Positions 22,239-31,651 of a stretch of 64,000 bases of DNA are shown one piece after another (position 1 is the first letter of the stretch; every line of letters starts with the position of its first letter). Position numbers and translations under genes: made by a program. The notes below the pieces were generated by a model. The model was not told where the DNA came from and searched no databases. It worked only from the letters and a program-made list of their open reading frames with translations. Origin of the DNA: an uncultured Lachnoclostridium sp. (GTDB taxonomy: Bacteria > Bacillota > Clostridia > Lachnospirales > Lachnospiraceae); assembly GCA_930986645.1 (NCBI GenBank), contig CAKNJS010000007.1, forward strand, positions 16,871-80,870, given 5' to 3'.

Positions 22239-23711
22239 TTACAGCTCGATGATTTCCGTCGCAATCTTTTTGCGGAATGTCCGGTCGTGCTCCACGAAGA
22301 GCATGGACGGCTGACAGGCAAGAAGCAGGTCTTCCAGCTGAATACGGGAAAATATATCAATATAATTCAGCGGTTCATCCCACACAAAGAGATGGGCCGG
22401 TTCACAGAGTGATTTTGCAAGCAGTACTTTTTTCTTCTGTCCTTCGCTGTAAGTTTCAATTCTCTTTTCAAACTGCGGGCGCTCCAGTCCCAGTTTGTTA
22501 AGTACGGTGAGAAGAAGAGAAGCGTCCACGCCGCAGTGCAGTGCGAATTCGGACAATGTGCCATGAAGCTGCGAGGTATCCTGAGAGACATAGGAGATAC
22601 GCAGCCCTGACGCGGCGGATATTTCTCCGGTATGGGGAATGTTTTCTCCGAGGATCAGACGGATCAGGCTGGACTTGCCGCACCCGTTTTTCCCGGACAG
22701 GGCGATACGGCTGCCTGACCGGATCTCCATTGACAGACCGGAGAAAAGCGGTGTGTCAGAATCCGGATAGCGGACAGAGAGATCCTTAATTGTGACAAGG
22801 CTGCTGCTGTGATAATGAAGCATATTGATCTTCAGAGGCTCGGGGGATTCTATATCCTTTAAGAGTTTCTCTTTTTCCTGCACGGCATTTTCACGCCTGC
22901 GTTCCAGCATTTTAGAGCGCTTCATCATTTTGGCAGCCTGATGACCGACGAATCCGCGGTCTCCTATGTGGTTCCCGATCTTTGAAGCCTCCGTTTTATC
23001 CGACCAGCGTGCTGCCTGACGCGCGGCGTCTTTGAGTTTGCGGATGTCCTTTTTCAGCCGGGCATTCAGCCGGATCTCGGATTCATCCCGTGAAAGTTTG
23101 TTCTCATACCATGATGAAAAGCTCCCTCTTTGCACCTCGATGGATCTTCGGTTGAGAACAAGGACATGATCTGTGCAGCAGTCAAGAAAATCCCGGTCAT
23201 GGGAGACAAGAATAAATCCTTTTTTGTGTGCAAGGTAGTCTGCAATTTTATCCCGTGCAGCTGCGTCCAGATGGTTCGTCGGCTCATCGATCAGGAGAAA
23301 GGCGTGCTCTTTAAGAAAAAGAGACGCCAGCAGTACTTTTGACTGTTCCCCGAAGCTGAGTGTGCAAAACGGACGGTACAGGATCTCTGCATCCGCGTCG
23401 AGGAGATTCAGTTCGCGCAGAAGCTCCCACTGTTCCATGGCGGGGTTGACGGATTCGGCAATCTCATAAGTGAGCTGCGCTTTATTTTCTACCTGATATG
23501 GAAAATATTCAAAATCAACAGAAGAGAGGATGGTGCCGGAGTATTCATATTCTCCGGTCAGCAGCTTCAGGAAAGTAGTCTTTCCCTTGCCGTTTCTGCC
23601 AATCAATCCCAGCTTCCAGTCCGTGTCGATCTGGAAAGAGACATTTTCAAAGACAGGGTCGAAACTGTCCTCATATGTGAAACTCAGATTATGAACCTGT
23701 ATCAGTGACAT
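22239..23711 (-). CDS. ABC-F ATPase, Lsa-like ribosomal protection protein
   Basis: The 490-residue soluble protein has two ABC domains and no membrane segments. Walker A motifs are GRNGKGKTT and GKNGCGKSS, and signatures are LSFGEQSKV and YSEGQKKKV. Walker B is LLIDEPTNHLD in the first domain and VWDEPLNYID in the second. The linker between the domains (about residues 200-310) is highly charged and carries the GHQAAKMMKRSK region typical of Lsa/Vga proteins. Those displace lincosamide, streptogramin A and pleuromutilin antibiotics from the ribosome. The upstream leader, with a terminator and a short ORF, supports antibiotic-induced expression. Resistance itself is inferred. Confidence 0.88.
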   Translation of the reverse strand: MSLIQVHNLSFTYEDSFDPVFENVSFQIDTDWKLGLIGRNGKGKTTFLKLLTGEYEYSGTILSSVDFEYFPYQVENKAQLTYEIAESVNPAMEQWELLRELNLLDADAEILYRPFCTLSFGEQSKVLLASLFLKEHAFLLIDEPTNHLDAAARDKIADYLAHKKGFILVSHDRDFLDCCTDHVLVLNRRSIEVQRGSFSSWYENKLSRDESEIRLNARLKKDIRKLKDAARQAARWSDKTEASKIGNHIGDRGFVGHQAAKMMKRSKMLERRRENAVQEKEKLLKDIESPEPLKINMLHYHSSSLVTIKDLSVRYPDSDTPLFSGLSMEIRSGSRIALSGKNGCGKSSLIRLILGENIPHTGEISAASGLRISYVSQDTSQLHGTLSEFALHCGVDASLLLTVLNKLGLERPQFEKRIETYSEGQKKKVLLAKSLCEPAHLFVWDEPLNYIDIFSRIQLEDLLLACQPSMLFVEHDRTFRKKIATEIIEL

Positions 23712-23750
23712 TGTTGATCAGCCTCCTTTATAAAATGATACATTGCAGAA

Positions 23751-23784
23751 AAGGACCGCGGGAAAGTAAATTCCGCGGTCCTTC
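23751..23784 (-). terminator. Leader terminator ahead of the ABC-F gene
   Basis: On the minus strand AAGGACCGCGG and CCGCGGTCCTT form a perfect 11-bp GC-rich stem followed by TTTTCTG. It ends about 40 bases before the ABC-F start codon, so it would stop transcription before the coding region unless prevented. Confidence 0.85.
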
Positions 23785-23842
23785 TGACATACTGATCCTG
23801 TTTCTGTATGAGTCGGGATGATGAGATTACTTTCCTGCGGTC
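23754..23842 (-). promoter_or_regulatory. Antiterminator pairing overlapping the leader terminator
   Basis: On the minus strand GACCGCAGGAAAGTAA (complement of 23827-23842) is complementary at 15 of 16 bases to TTACTTTCCCGCGGTC (complement of 23754-23769), which comprises the loop and 3' arm of the terminator. The two pairings exclude each other, the defining feature of an attenuator. The left arm is the end of a short leader ORF, so ribosome position should decide the fold. Confidence 0.8.
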
Positions 23843-23886
23843 ACATGACAAAACAGATAGAATAAATATAACGGTTCAGCCCGCAT
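23827..23886 (-). CDS. Candidate leader peptide of the ABC-F attenuator
   Basis: A 19-codon frame, MRAEPLYLFYLFCHVTAGK, ends with GGAAAGTAA exactly on the left arm of the antiterminator. A translating ribosome finishing this frame would mask the arm and let the terminator form. A ribosome stalled early by an antibiotic would free the arm and permit readthrough. No clear Shine-Dalgarno is present, so initiation is the weak point. An alternative overlapping 7-codon frame (MFFRDAG) begins 16 bases upstream. A TATACT on the minus strand at 23957-23962 is a possible -10 box. Confidence 0.55.
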   Translation of the reverse strand: MRAEPLYLFYLFCHVTAGK

Positions 23887-24123
23887 CACGAAAAAACATA
23901 CTGACGTGCTGAATGCGGCAATACAATCGCTTCTATGTTTATGTGTTCTGTCATGCAGTATAAAAATCAGCAGGAAGTAATAATCATCTTTTCAACTCCA
24001 ATCTTACGAAAACAAAACGTGTTTTCTTTATTCTGCACAGAGGATAACAGAAACGAAAGGAAATGTCAATCACCGGCTTTTTATCCGGGGAAAATGACAG
24101 GAAACAGGCGGTGTGATATAATG

Positions 24124-24161
24124 ATTGCGCAAAGCGCAATCCGAAGCGGAAGAATCGCTTC
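24124..24161. other. Two small adjacent hairpins upstream of addB
   Basis: ATTGCGC-AAA-GCGCAAT (24124-24140) is followed directly by GAAGCG-GAAGAAT-CGCTTC (24143-24161). They lie in the 547-bp region between the divergent ABC-F and addB genes and have no T run. Short hairpins of the same style, with AAA or GAA loops, recur at 22190-22215 and within the repeats at 37885-38109. Confidence 0.45.
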
Positions 24162-24258
24162 GCCCTGCTGCCTTCTCTGCGCACGCAGTATATTCACAGG
24201 TAAATGAATCCGGACGAATCCGTGACATCAGGGAGCAGATTTAATAAGGAGGAAATGT

Positions 24259-27200
24259 ATGTCATTACAGTTTATATTCGGCAACTCGGGAAGCGGAAAA
24301 TCCCACTGTCTGTATCAGAGTGTGATCGAGCAGTCCATCCGGCACCCGGAGAAGAATTATCTTGTCCTTGTGCCGGAGCAGTTTACGATGCAGACGCAGA
24401 AAGATCTGTGTCTGATGCATCCCAGAGGCGGGATCATGAATATCGATGTCCTGAGTTTCGGACGCCTTGCCCACCGGGTGTTTGAGGAGGTAGGGCAGGA
24501 CGACCGGACGGTGCTTGATGATGAAGGCAAGAATCTGATCCTGAGAAAAATTGCTGGCAATTATGAAGATGAACTCACAGTGCTGAAAGGAAATCTGAAG
24601 AAACAGGGATACATCAGTGAGGTGAAGTCGGTCATATCAGAGTTTACCCAGTACGGGGTGGATTTTGAACGGCTGGATGAGTTTATGGAAAGCATCAATC
24701 CGGACAGCTGTCTCTATTATAAATTGAAAGATATCCGGAAGGTGTATGAAGGATTTGAAGATTATCTGAGTGAAAAATATATTACAAAAGAAGAAATGCT
24801 GGATGTGCTGAGTGACGCTGTGCCGCGGTCGAACATCTTAAAAGGCAGCGTTGTGGCATTGGACGGATTTACCGGTTTCACGCCGGTTCAGGACCGGCTG
24901 CTGGGAGAACTTCTGAAGGTGTGCGGCAAGGTCATGATCACTGTGGAGATGGATGAGAGGGAAGATCCTTTTGTATACCGTCATCCGTATCAGCTTTTTG
25001 CATTGAGCAAGAAGATGACGGCTTCTCTTGTGGAGATCGCACGAGATACGAAGACAGAGGTGGAAGATCCGGTGTATCTGTATCAGAAACCGCTGAAACG
25101 CTTTGAACACAATCCAGAGCTGGCGTTTCTTGAGTCGGAATTGTTCCGGTATTCCGGAAAGCAGTACCGCCAGAAAGATGAGCCGGGAAAAGATGGACCG
25201 GGAAAAGATGGACCGGAAGGAAAACAAAACGGCTGTGCAGGGGCGGTCTCTCTTCACGAGGCGCGCAATCCCCGGGCAGAAGCGCAGTATGCAGCGGAGG
25301 GCATCCGGTATCTGGTGAGAGAGAAGGGATACCGTTACCGCGATATTGCGGTTATCACGGCGGACATGAATGTGTATGCGGATGCGTTGGAAAAGGCGTG
25401 CAGCCTGTTTGATATTCCTGTATTTATGGATCACAAGAAGAGCATTCTGCTCAACGCGTTTGTGGAGTATTTAAGAAGTCTCCTTGCCATGGCGGAAGAA
25501 AATTTTACCTATGACAGTGTGTTCCGCTTCTTGCGGACCGGACTGTGCGGGTTCACGGATGAAGAGGTGGACCGGATGGAAAATTACTGTCTGGCGCTGG
25601 GCATTAAAGGATATAAAAAATGGCAGCAGGCGTGGGTTAGACAGACTTCGGAAGCCGGTGAAGCAGAACTTCAGGAGCTGAACCATCTGAGAGTCCGCTT
25701 CGTAGAGAAAATCCAGAGCCTTATGTTTGTGATGAAGCAGAGAAAGAAGACTGTGCGTGATGTAACGCTGGCAGTCTATGAGTTTATCTCTAAGGAGAAA
25801 ATGCAGGAACAGCTTGGAGAAATGGAGCGGGAATTTCAGGAAAAGGGAGAACTTGCACTGGCTAAAGAGTATGCCCAGATCTACCGGATCGTGCTGGAAT
25901 TGTTCGATAAGTTTGTTGAACTTCTTGGAGATGAACAGATTTCGCTGAAAGAGTACTGTGATCTGCTGGATGCCGGTCTGGAAGAGGCTAAAGTAGGCGT
26001 GATCCCGCCCAGTCTGGATCAGGTTGTCATCGGTGATGTAGAGAGAACGAGGATCAAAAATATAAAAGCTCTGTTCTTTGTAGGCGCGAATGATACTCTG
26101 CTTCCCGGAAATGCAGGAGCGGGAGGCCTTCTTTCCGAGCGGGACAGAGAGCAGTTTTTAAGCGGGGATATTGCGCTGTCGCCCGGGCCGAAAGAGGAGG
26201 CATATATACAGAAATTTTATCTCTATATGAATCTGACGAAGCCATCGGAGTATCTGTACCTTTCATGGTCCAAGGTATCCGGGGACGGAAAAAGCCTGCG
26301 GCCGGCTTACCTTATATCTGATGTCAGAAGGCTGTTTCCCGGACTCAGGACTGTTGATGAAGAAAAACGGACAATGGAAGAGACCGAGCTCACCAGAAAG
26401 ACCGGGATCCTGAAAGTGGCAGAGGGAGTCAGGGACCGCAGATCCGGCGTGGACAGCAGCTGGAAAGAGCTTTATACATGGTTTCAGCGGGATGAGAAGA
26501 GCAGAGATGCGCTGAAAGAAATTCTGGAAGCAGGATTCCTGCGGCGGGAGTATCCGGAGCTGGGACCGGAACGTGCCAGACAGCTGTATCCGGAGCCGGA
26601 CCGCGTCAGTGTGACACGGATGGAGCAGTTCACCTCCTGTGCATACGCACATTTCCTGAGCTATGGACTGCGCCTTTCCGATCGGCAGGAATACAGTTTT
26701 GAGGCTGTGGATCTGGGAAATATCGCTCACCAGTCGTTGGAGCGTTTTTCACGGAAAGCGGACCGGGAAAAGATGCGCTGGGAAGAAATGCCGGAGGAAC
26801 TGAGGGATGAGCTGATCGATGAGAGCGTGGAGGAGAGCGTGATCGATTACGGAAATACAGTGCTCTTCAGTTCCGCAAGAAATGAATACATGATCGCAAG
26901 GATCAAGCGCCTGATCCGCAGATCGGTGTGGGCACTTACAAAGCAGCTGGAAAAAGGAGACTTCGTGCCCGGGGGATATGAGCTGAAATTCGGAAGCGGA
27001 AAGATCGACCGGATCGATATATGCGAAGACGACGAGAGTGTATACGTAAAGGTGACAGATTATAAGACAGGGATGAAGAGTTTTGACATTACTGCTCTTT
27101 ATCACGGACTGCAGATGCAGCTCCCTGTCTATCTGAATGCGGCGCTCGATGTGGAGAAGAGAAAGTACCCGGACAAAGAGATCATTCCGGCGGGCATCTT

Positions 27201-27681
27201 CTATTACCGGATTCAGGATCCGGTGGTGGACAGGAAAGACAATGATGAAGATGTGGAGAAGAGTATTCTCAAAGAACTCCGGCTGGATGGTCTTGTAAAC
27301 GGGGATGAGAAAGTAATCTCCCATCTTGAGAGAGACCTGACGGGCAGTTCTCTGCTGATCCCCGTTGGGCGGAACAAGGACGGATCACTGAGCAAAAATT
27401 CCCGGGCGCTTCCGGGAGATACATTCCGTGCGGTCCTGAAATATGCACAGGAGAAAGAAATGAAGATCCGGGATGAGATCAGTTCGGGGGAAGTGTCTGC
27501 CGCGCCGTATGAAATGGGGGGAGATACCGGGTGCGATTACTGTCCGTACCGGGATATCTGCGGCTTTGATATCCGGATTGATGGATGCGTATACCGGAGA
27601 CTTGAAAAATATTCTATGGAAGAAGCTGTGGCAAAAATGATGCTGGAGACAGAACGGAATGACGGAGGTGCGGAAAGTTGA
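24259..27681 (+). CDS. addB: Helicase-nuclease AddAB, subunit AddB
   Basis: The 1140-residue protein starts at ATG 24259 behind AAGGAGGAA. Its N-terminus has the AddB Walker A GNSGSGKS at residues 8-15. The C-terminal nuclease domain contains the DYKTGMK motif. The four cysteines of the structural 4Fe-4S cluster are seen: C794 in the TSCAYAH segment and the CDYCPYRDIC triplet at about residues 1092-1101. AddAB resects double-strand DNA ends up to Chi for recombination repair and degrades foreign DNA. A short duplication, PGKDGPGKDGPEGK, lies near residue 315. It overlaps addA by four bases. Confidence 0.95.
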   Translation: MSLQFIFGNSGSGKSHCLYQSVIEQSIRHPEKNYLVLVPEQFTMQTQKDLCLMHPRGGIMNIDVLSFGRLAHRVFEEVGQDDRTVLDDEGKNLILRKIAGNYEDELTVLKGNLKKQGYISEVKSVISEFTQYGVDFERLDEFMESINPDSCLYYKLKDIRKVYEGFEDYLSEKYITKEEMLDVLSDAVPRSNILKGSVVALDGFTGFTPVQDRLLGELLKVCGKVMITVEMDEREDPFVYRHPYQLFALSKKMTASLVEIARDTKTEVEDPVYLYQKPLKRFEHNPELAFLESELFRYSGKQYRQKDEPGKDGPGKDGPEGKQNGCAGAVSLHEARNPRAEAQYAAEGIRYLVREKGYRYRDIAVITADMNVYADALEKACSLFDIPVFMDHKKSILLNAFVEYLRSLLAMAEENFTYDSVFRFLRTGLCGFTDEEVDRMENYCLALGIKGYKKWQQAWVRQTSEAGEAELQELNHLRVRFVEKIQSLMFVMKQRKKTVRDVTLAVYEFISKEKMQEQLGEMEREFQEKGELALAKEYAQIYRIVLELFDKFVELLGDEQISLKEYCDLLDAGLEEAKVGVIPPSLDQVVIGDVERTRIKNIKALFFVGANDTLLPGNAGAGGLLSERDREQFLSGDIALSPGPKEEAYIQKFYLYMNLTKPSEYLYLSWSKVSGDGKSLRPAYLISDVRRLFPGLRTVDEEKRTMEETELTRKTGILKVAEGVRDRRSGVDSSWKELYTWFQRDEKSRDALKEILEAGFLRREYPELGPERARQLYPEPDRVSVTRMEQFTSCAYAHFLSYGLRLSDRQEYSFEAVDLGNIAHQSLERFSRKADREKMRWEEMPEELRDELIDESVEESVIDYGNTVLFSSARNEYMIARIKRLIRRSVWALTKQLEKGDFVPGGYELKFGSGKIDRIDICEDDESVYVKVTDYKTGMKSFDITALYHGLQMQLPVYLNAALDVEKRKYPDKEIIPAGIFYYRIQDPVVDRKDNDEDVEKSILKELRLDGLVNGDEKVISHLERDLTGSSLLIPVGRNKDGSLSKNSRALPGDTFRAVLKYAQEKEMKIRDEISSGEVSAAPYEMGGDTGCDYCPYRDICGFDIRIDGCVYRRLEKYSMEEAVAKMMLETERNDGGAES

Positions 27682-30600
27682 GCGTGAAATGGACAAGTGA
27701 ACAGCAGAAAGTCATTGATCTGAGGAATCGGAATATCCTTGTCTCCGCAGCGGCGGGATCCGGGAAGACTGCGGTGCTTGTGGAGCGTATTATCAGACGG
27801 CTGACCGAGGATGACACGCCGACAGATGTGGACCGTCTGCTGATTGTGACATTCACAGAGGCGGCAGCTGCTGAGATGAAAGAGAGGATCAGTGCTGCCA
27901 TAGAGAAGAAGCTGGAAGAACGGCCGGGAGATATAAGGCTGGAGCGGCAGGCAACTCTGATCCACAGCGCCCAGATCACCACGATCCACAGCTTTTGTCT
28001 TGTGGTCATCCGGGATCATTTCCATGTGATCGGGATCGATCCGGGATTCCGCATCGCGGAAGAAGGAGAGCTGAAGCTTTTAAAGCAGGATGTGCTGGAG
28101 GAACTTCTGGAAGAGTGCTATGCAGAAGCCAAAGAAGAGTTCCTTGATTTTACAGAGCGGTTCGGGAGCGGAAAGAGTGATAAGAAGATCGAGGAGATTA
28201 TTCTGAAGATGTATGAGTATTCCCGCAGCTATCCCCGGCCTGACCGGTGGCTGGATCAATGTGTGAAGGCTTATGCGTCAGAGGATCTGGAAGTGCGTGC
28301 GGAAGAAAGAGTCCGTATGAGGGCGGCGGATATCGAGAGAGTGCTGAAGCGCGGGCTTAAGATCTGTGAGGAGCCGGACGGCCCATACATGTACGGCGAT
28401 ATGCTGGACTCCGATCTGCAAGAACTGGAGGGGCTGCAGCAGGCGGAAAACTTTGATGCAATGTACAGTGCGGCTGCCGGCTTTAAATGGAAGCGTCTCT
28501 CTTCCAAGAAAGATGATACGGTATCTCCGGACAAGAAAGAGAAGGTCAAAAAACTCCGGGAACAGGCAAAGAGCCTTTTAAAAGGGATGCAGGAAGATTA
28601 TTTCTATGCTCCCCGCGAGGTATGGCAGCAGGATATGCAGGATGCCCTGCCGTCCGTCGTCACACTGACAGAGCTTGTGAAACGGTTTGCGCATATGCTG
28701 GATGAGAAGAAACGTCTCAGAAATATGATCGATTTCAATGATATGGAGCAGTTCGCCCTTGCGATCCTGACTGAAGAAAAGGACGGGGAGCTTGTGCCGT
28801 CTGCCGTTTCCGGAGAATATCAGGACCGGTTCGATGAGGTGATGATTGACGAGTATCAGGACAGCAATCTTGTTCAGGAGACGATCCTTACCAGCGTGTC
28901 GAGAGTATCCAGAGGAGAATATAACATTTTCATGGTGGGCGATGTAAAGCAGAGTATCTACAGCTTCCGCTTGTCCAGACCGGAACTCTTTATGGAGAAA
29001 TATAATACTTACAGTCTGAAAGACAGCGTAACGCAGAGAATCGATCTGCATAAAAACTTCCGCAGCCGAGAGGAAGTCCTTGACAGTGTAAATGATATCT
29101 TCCGCCAGATCATGAAGAAAGAGCTGGGCGGGATTGAATATGATGACAGTGCCGCACTCTATCCGGGAGCAGAATTCCCGCCTCTCCCATCCGGAAAGGA
29201 AGATTTCTGCAAGAGTGAACTTCTCCTTCTCGATAAGGAGGATACAGGAGACGGGGATGAGCGTCAGGAGGAGGCGAGGATGATCGCGCGCCGTATCCGG
29301 GAGCTGATCCGGGACGGTGTGGTGCTGGACAAGGAGACCCGGGAATACCGCAGAGTACAGTACAGGGATATTGTGATCCTGACCCGGAGCATCAGAGGCT
29401 GGGCCGAAGTCTTTTCTTCGGTGCTGGGAGAAGAAGGAATACCGGCTTATTCCGTGAGCCGGGAGGGATATTTTGAGACTTACGAAGTGAGTGTGCTGCT
29501 GGATTATCTGAAGATACTGGACAATGCCAGACAGGATCTGCCCCTTGCGGCTGTGCTGACATCGGTCTTTGGAGGACTTAATACAAGAGAATTGGCGGAA
29601 ATCAGGATTGCATATCCCAATGTGCCTTTTTACGAGGCGGCAGCAATGTGCGCTGAGAGTGACGAGGCGGGAGATGCATATATGGAAGAGCTGAGAGGGA
29701 AACTCCGGAGATTTTACGATCAAGTCCGTTATTTCAGAGAAAAGGTGCCTTATACGCCGATCCATGAGCTCTTAGAGGAAATCATCGACAAGACCGGATA
29801 CGGACTGTACATTGCCGCCATGCCGGGCGGTGCCCAGCGTATGGCTAATGTGGAGATGCTGACAGAGAGGGCGACGGCATTTGAGGGGACGAGCTATAAA
29901 GGACTGTTTAACTTTGTCCGCTATATTGCCCAACTGAAAAAGTATGATGTGGATTACGGAGAGGCCGGAATCATGGATGAGCAGGCGGATACGGTGCGCA
30001 TCATGAGTATCCATAAGAGCAAAGGTCTGGAGTTCCCTATCGTATTTGCTGCGGGAATGGGAAAGAAATTCAATACTCAGGACACGAAAGGAAGCGTGCT
30101 CCTTCATCCTGACTGGGGCGCCGGAGTGGATCTGATCGACCTGAAAAGGAGAACAAAGACGCCTACATTTCTAAAGAAGATGATCCGTGAGGAAACTGCT
30201 CTGGAAAATCTTGCAGAGGAAATGCGTATCCTTTATGTAGCGCTGACCCGTGCAAAAGAAAAACTGATCATGACAGGAGCGGCAAAGATCACAGAAGACG
30301 GCGCTGTCTCAGATATTCCCAGTGTATTTAGGGCAGAAGGGGCTAAATGTTATCTGGACTGGGTGCTGCCGTGTATTTTATCCGATGAGACGGGAAAGGT
30401 AAAACAGGAGTCGCCTGTGGAAGTCTCGGTGTTCAGAGCAGAAGATCTTACCCCTCAGCAGGAAGAAGCTCAGGCAGAAGTCATGGCAGAGGATGTTCTG
30501 AGAAATTGGGATGCTTCACAGGTTTACGAGCCTGAATTGAGAGAACGTCTGGATGCGCAGATCGATTATGTGTATCCGTTTGAAGATGAAGGGAAGATGA

Positions 30601-31241
30601 AACTGAAATTCACAGTATCTGAGCTGAAGAAATGGGCGTCTCTTGCAGAAGAAGCCGGGGAAGAAATGTACGAGGAACCTGTTGTGGTGCCGCTTATCCC
30701 GGAGTTCCTGAAAGAAGAGGAGATCCTGACCGGAGCACCGAGGGGAAGCGCATATCATAAACTGCTGGAGCTTTTGGATTTTACGGTTGATTATGACGTG
30801 GAAAATCTGACTGCGGCAGTGCAGCAGCTGCGTCAGGAAGGCAGACTGACAGATGAGATGGCGGAGTGCATCCGTTCGAAGGACATCCTGCGTTTTCTCG
30901 GATGCAGAAGCGGCAGGCGTATGACTGATGCTGCCCGCAATGGAAAGCTGTATAAGGAGCAGCCTTTTGTCCTCAGTGTAGATGCGTCGGAAATCTATCC
31001 GGAGGACCGTTCCGGTGAAAAGATTCTTGTACAGGGGATCATAGATGTGTATTTCGAAGAACCGAACGGCCTTGTGGTCCTCGATTATAAGACAGACAAA
31101 GTGAGGAATGGAAACGAACTGAAAGAAAAATATCATGCACAGCTCGATTATTACGCACAGGCGCTTGAACAGCTTACGGAAAAACCGGTGAAAGAGAAGA
31201 TCATTTATTCATTTACACTGGGAGAGGAGATCGAAGTATGA
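27678..31241 (+). CDS. addA: Helicase-nuclease AddAB, subunit AddA
   Basis: Translation probably starts at TTG 27678, inside the addB stop region, with GGAGGTG upstream; GTG 27684 is an alternative. The 1187-residue protein is a UvrD-type helicase. Motif I is SAAAGSGKT near residue 25, motif II is DEYQDSN near residue 391, the GDVKQSIYSFR segment follows, and the late motif VALTRAKEKL is intact. The C-terminal RecB-type nuclease has GLVVLDYKTDKV near residue 1134. It is the motor and second nuclease of AddAB. The next gene starts within its stop (ATGA). Confidence 0.95.
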   Translation: MSVKWTSEQQKVIDLRNRNILVSAAAGSGKTAVLVERIIRRLTEDDTPTDVDRLLIVTFTEAAAAEMKERISAAIEKKLEERPGDIRLERQATLIHSAQITTIHSFCLVVIRDHFHVIGIDPGFRIAEEGELKLLKQDVLEELLEECYAEAKEEFLDFTERFGSGKSDKKIEEIILKMYEYSRSYPRPDRWLDQCVKAYASEDLEVRAEERVRMRAADIERVLKRGLKICEEPDGPYMYGDMLDSDLQELEGLQQAENFDAMYSAAAGFKWKRLSSKKDDTVSPDKKEKVKKLREQAKSLLKGMQEDYFYAPREVWQQDMQDALPSVVTLTELVKRFAHMLDEKKRLRNMIDFNDMEQFALAILTEEKDGELVPSAVSGEYQDRFDEVMIDEYQDSNLVQETILTSVSRVSRGEYNIFMVGDVKQSIYSFRLSRPELFMEKYNTYSLKDSVTQRIDLHKNFRSREEVLDSVNDIFRQIMKKELGGIEYDDSAALYPGAEFPPLPSGKEDFCKSELLLLDKEDTGDGDERQEEARMIARRIRELIRDGVVLDKETREYRRVQYRDIVILTRSIRGWAEVFSSVLGEEGIPAYSVSREGYFETYEVSVLLDYLKILDNARQDLPLAAVLTSVFGGLNTRELAEIRIAYPNVPFYEAAAMCAESDEAGDAYMEELRGKLRRFYDQVRYFREKVPYTPIHELLEEIIDKTGYGLYIAAMPGGAQRMANVEMLTERATAFEGTSYKGLFNFVRYIAQLKKYDVDYGEAGIMDEQADTVRIMSIHKSKGLEFPIVFAAGMGKKFNTQDTKGSVLLHPDWGAGVDLIDLKRRTKTPTFLKKMIREETALENLAEEMRILYVALTRAKEKLIMTGAAKITEDGAVSDIPSVFRAEGAKCYLDWVLPCILSDETGKVKQESPVEVSVFRAEDLTPQQEEAQAEVMAEDVLRNWDASQVYEPELRERLDAQIDYVYPFEDEGKMKLKFTVSELKKWASLAEEAGEEMYEEPVVVPLIPEFLKEEEILTGAPRGSAYHKLLELLDFTVDYDVENLTAAVQQLRQEGRLTDEMAECIRSKDILRFLGCRSGRRMTDAARNGKLYKEQPFVLSVDASEIYPEDRSGEKILVQGIIDVYFEEPNGLVVLDYKTDKVRNGNELKEKYHAQLDYYAQALEQLTEKPVKEKIIYSFTLGEEIEV

Positions 31242-31507
31242 GTATTCTTGTATGGTATCTGGCAGTGATCAATTTTACAACATGGGCTGCGTACGGGCTG
31301 GATAAAGGCAGGGCAAAGTCCGGGAAATGGCGCATTCCGGAGCGGACCCTTCTGCTGCTGGCTCTGGCCGGCGGCTCCTTGGGCGCGCTGGCAGGCATGA
31401 TCATGTTCCGTCATAAAACGAGAAAGCCGAAGTTTTATATCAGCGTACCGGTTATGTTCGTCGCGCACTGCGTCATTGTAACGGTGCTGGCGTTGAGGCT
31501 GAGATAA
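31238..31507 (+). CDS. DUF1294 family small membrane protein
   Basis: The 89-residue protein has three or so hydrophobic segments. Between the first and second lies the DUF1294 signature, AAYGLDKGRAKSGKWRIPE followed by LLLLALAGGSLGALAG. The family has no known function. Translational coupling to addA by a 4-base overlap suggests co-expression with AddAB. The stop codon is immediately followed by AAATTTCGATTT, the same 12-mer that ends the intergenic element copies at 18559, 19342 and 53178. Confidence 0.88.
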   Translation: MSILVWYLAVINFTTWAAYGLDKGRAKSGKWRIPERTLLLLALAGGSLGALAGMIMFRHKTRKPKFYISVPVMFVAHCVIVTVLALRLR

Positions 31508-31585
31508 ATTTCGATTTCCCCACATTTTTGCTTTGACCACTTTTAAAATCCGCTCTTTTCTGCTAATATAGTGATGCAGATCATA

Positions 31586-31651
31586 AGAGCGGGTCTCTGA
31601 GTCCTGTCCTGCCGCAATGGGGCGGCATGCCGGAACCATCCCGCTTTTTTG
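31586..31651 (+). terminator. Terminator after the addBA operon
   Basis: AGCGGG and CCCGCT enclose an inner perfect hairpin TGCCGC-AATGGG-GCGGCA, and a run of six Ts follows. The rest of the 300-bp gap to dapL holds an imperfect CCAAGG-type stem near 31665-31705 and no other recognisable signal. Confidence 0.7.

Noticed and set aside
23935..24207. 90-residue open frame on the plus strand upstream of addB
   Set aside because: It overlaps the ABC-F leader region and two hairpins, has no ribosome site and no recognisable protein pattern.
28578..29765. 395-residue open frame antisense to addA
   Set aside because: It lies wholly opposite the conserved helicase motifs of AddA and shows only codon-shadow composition.
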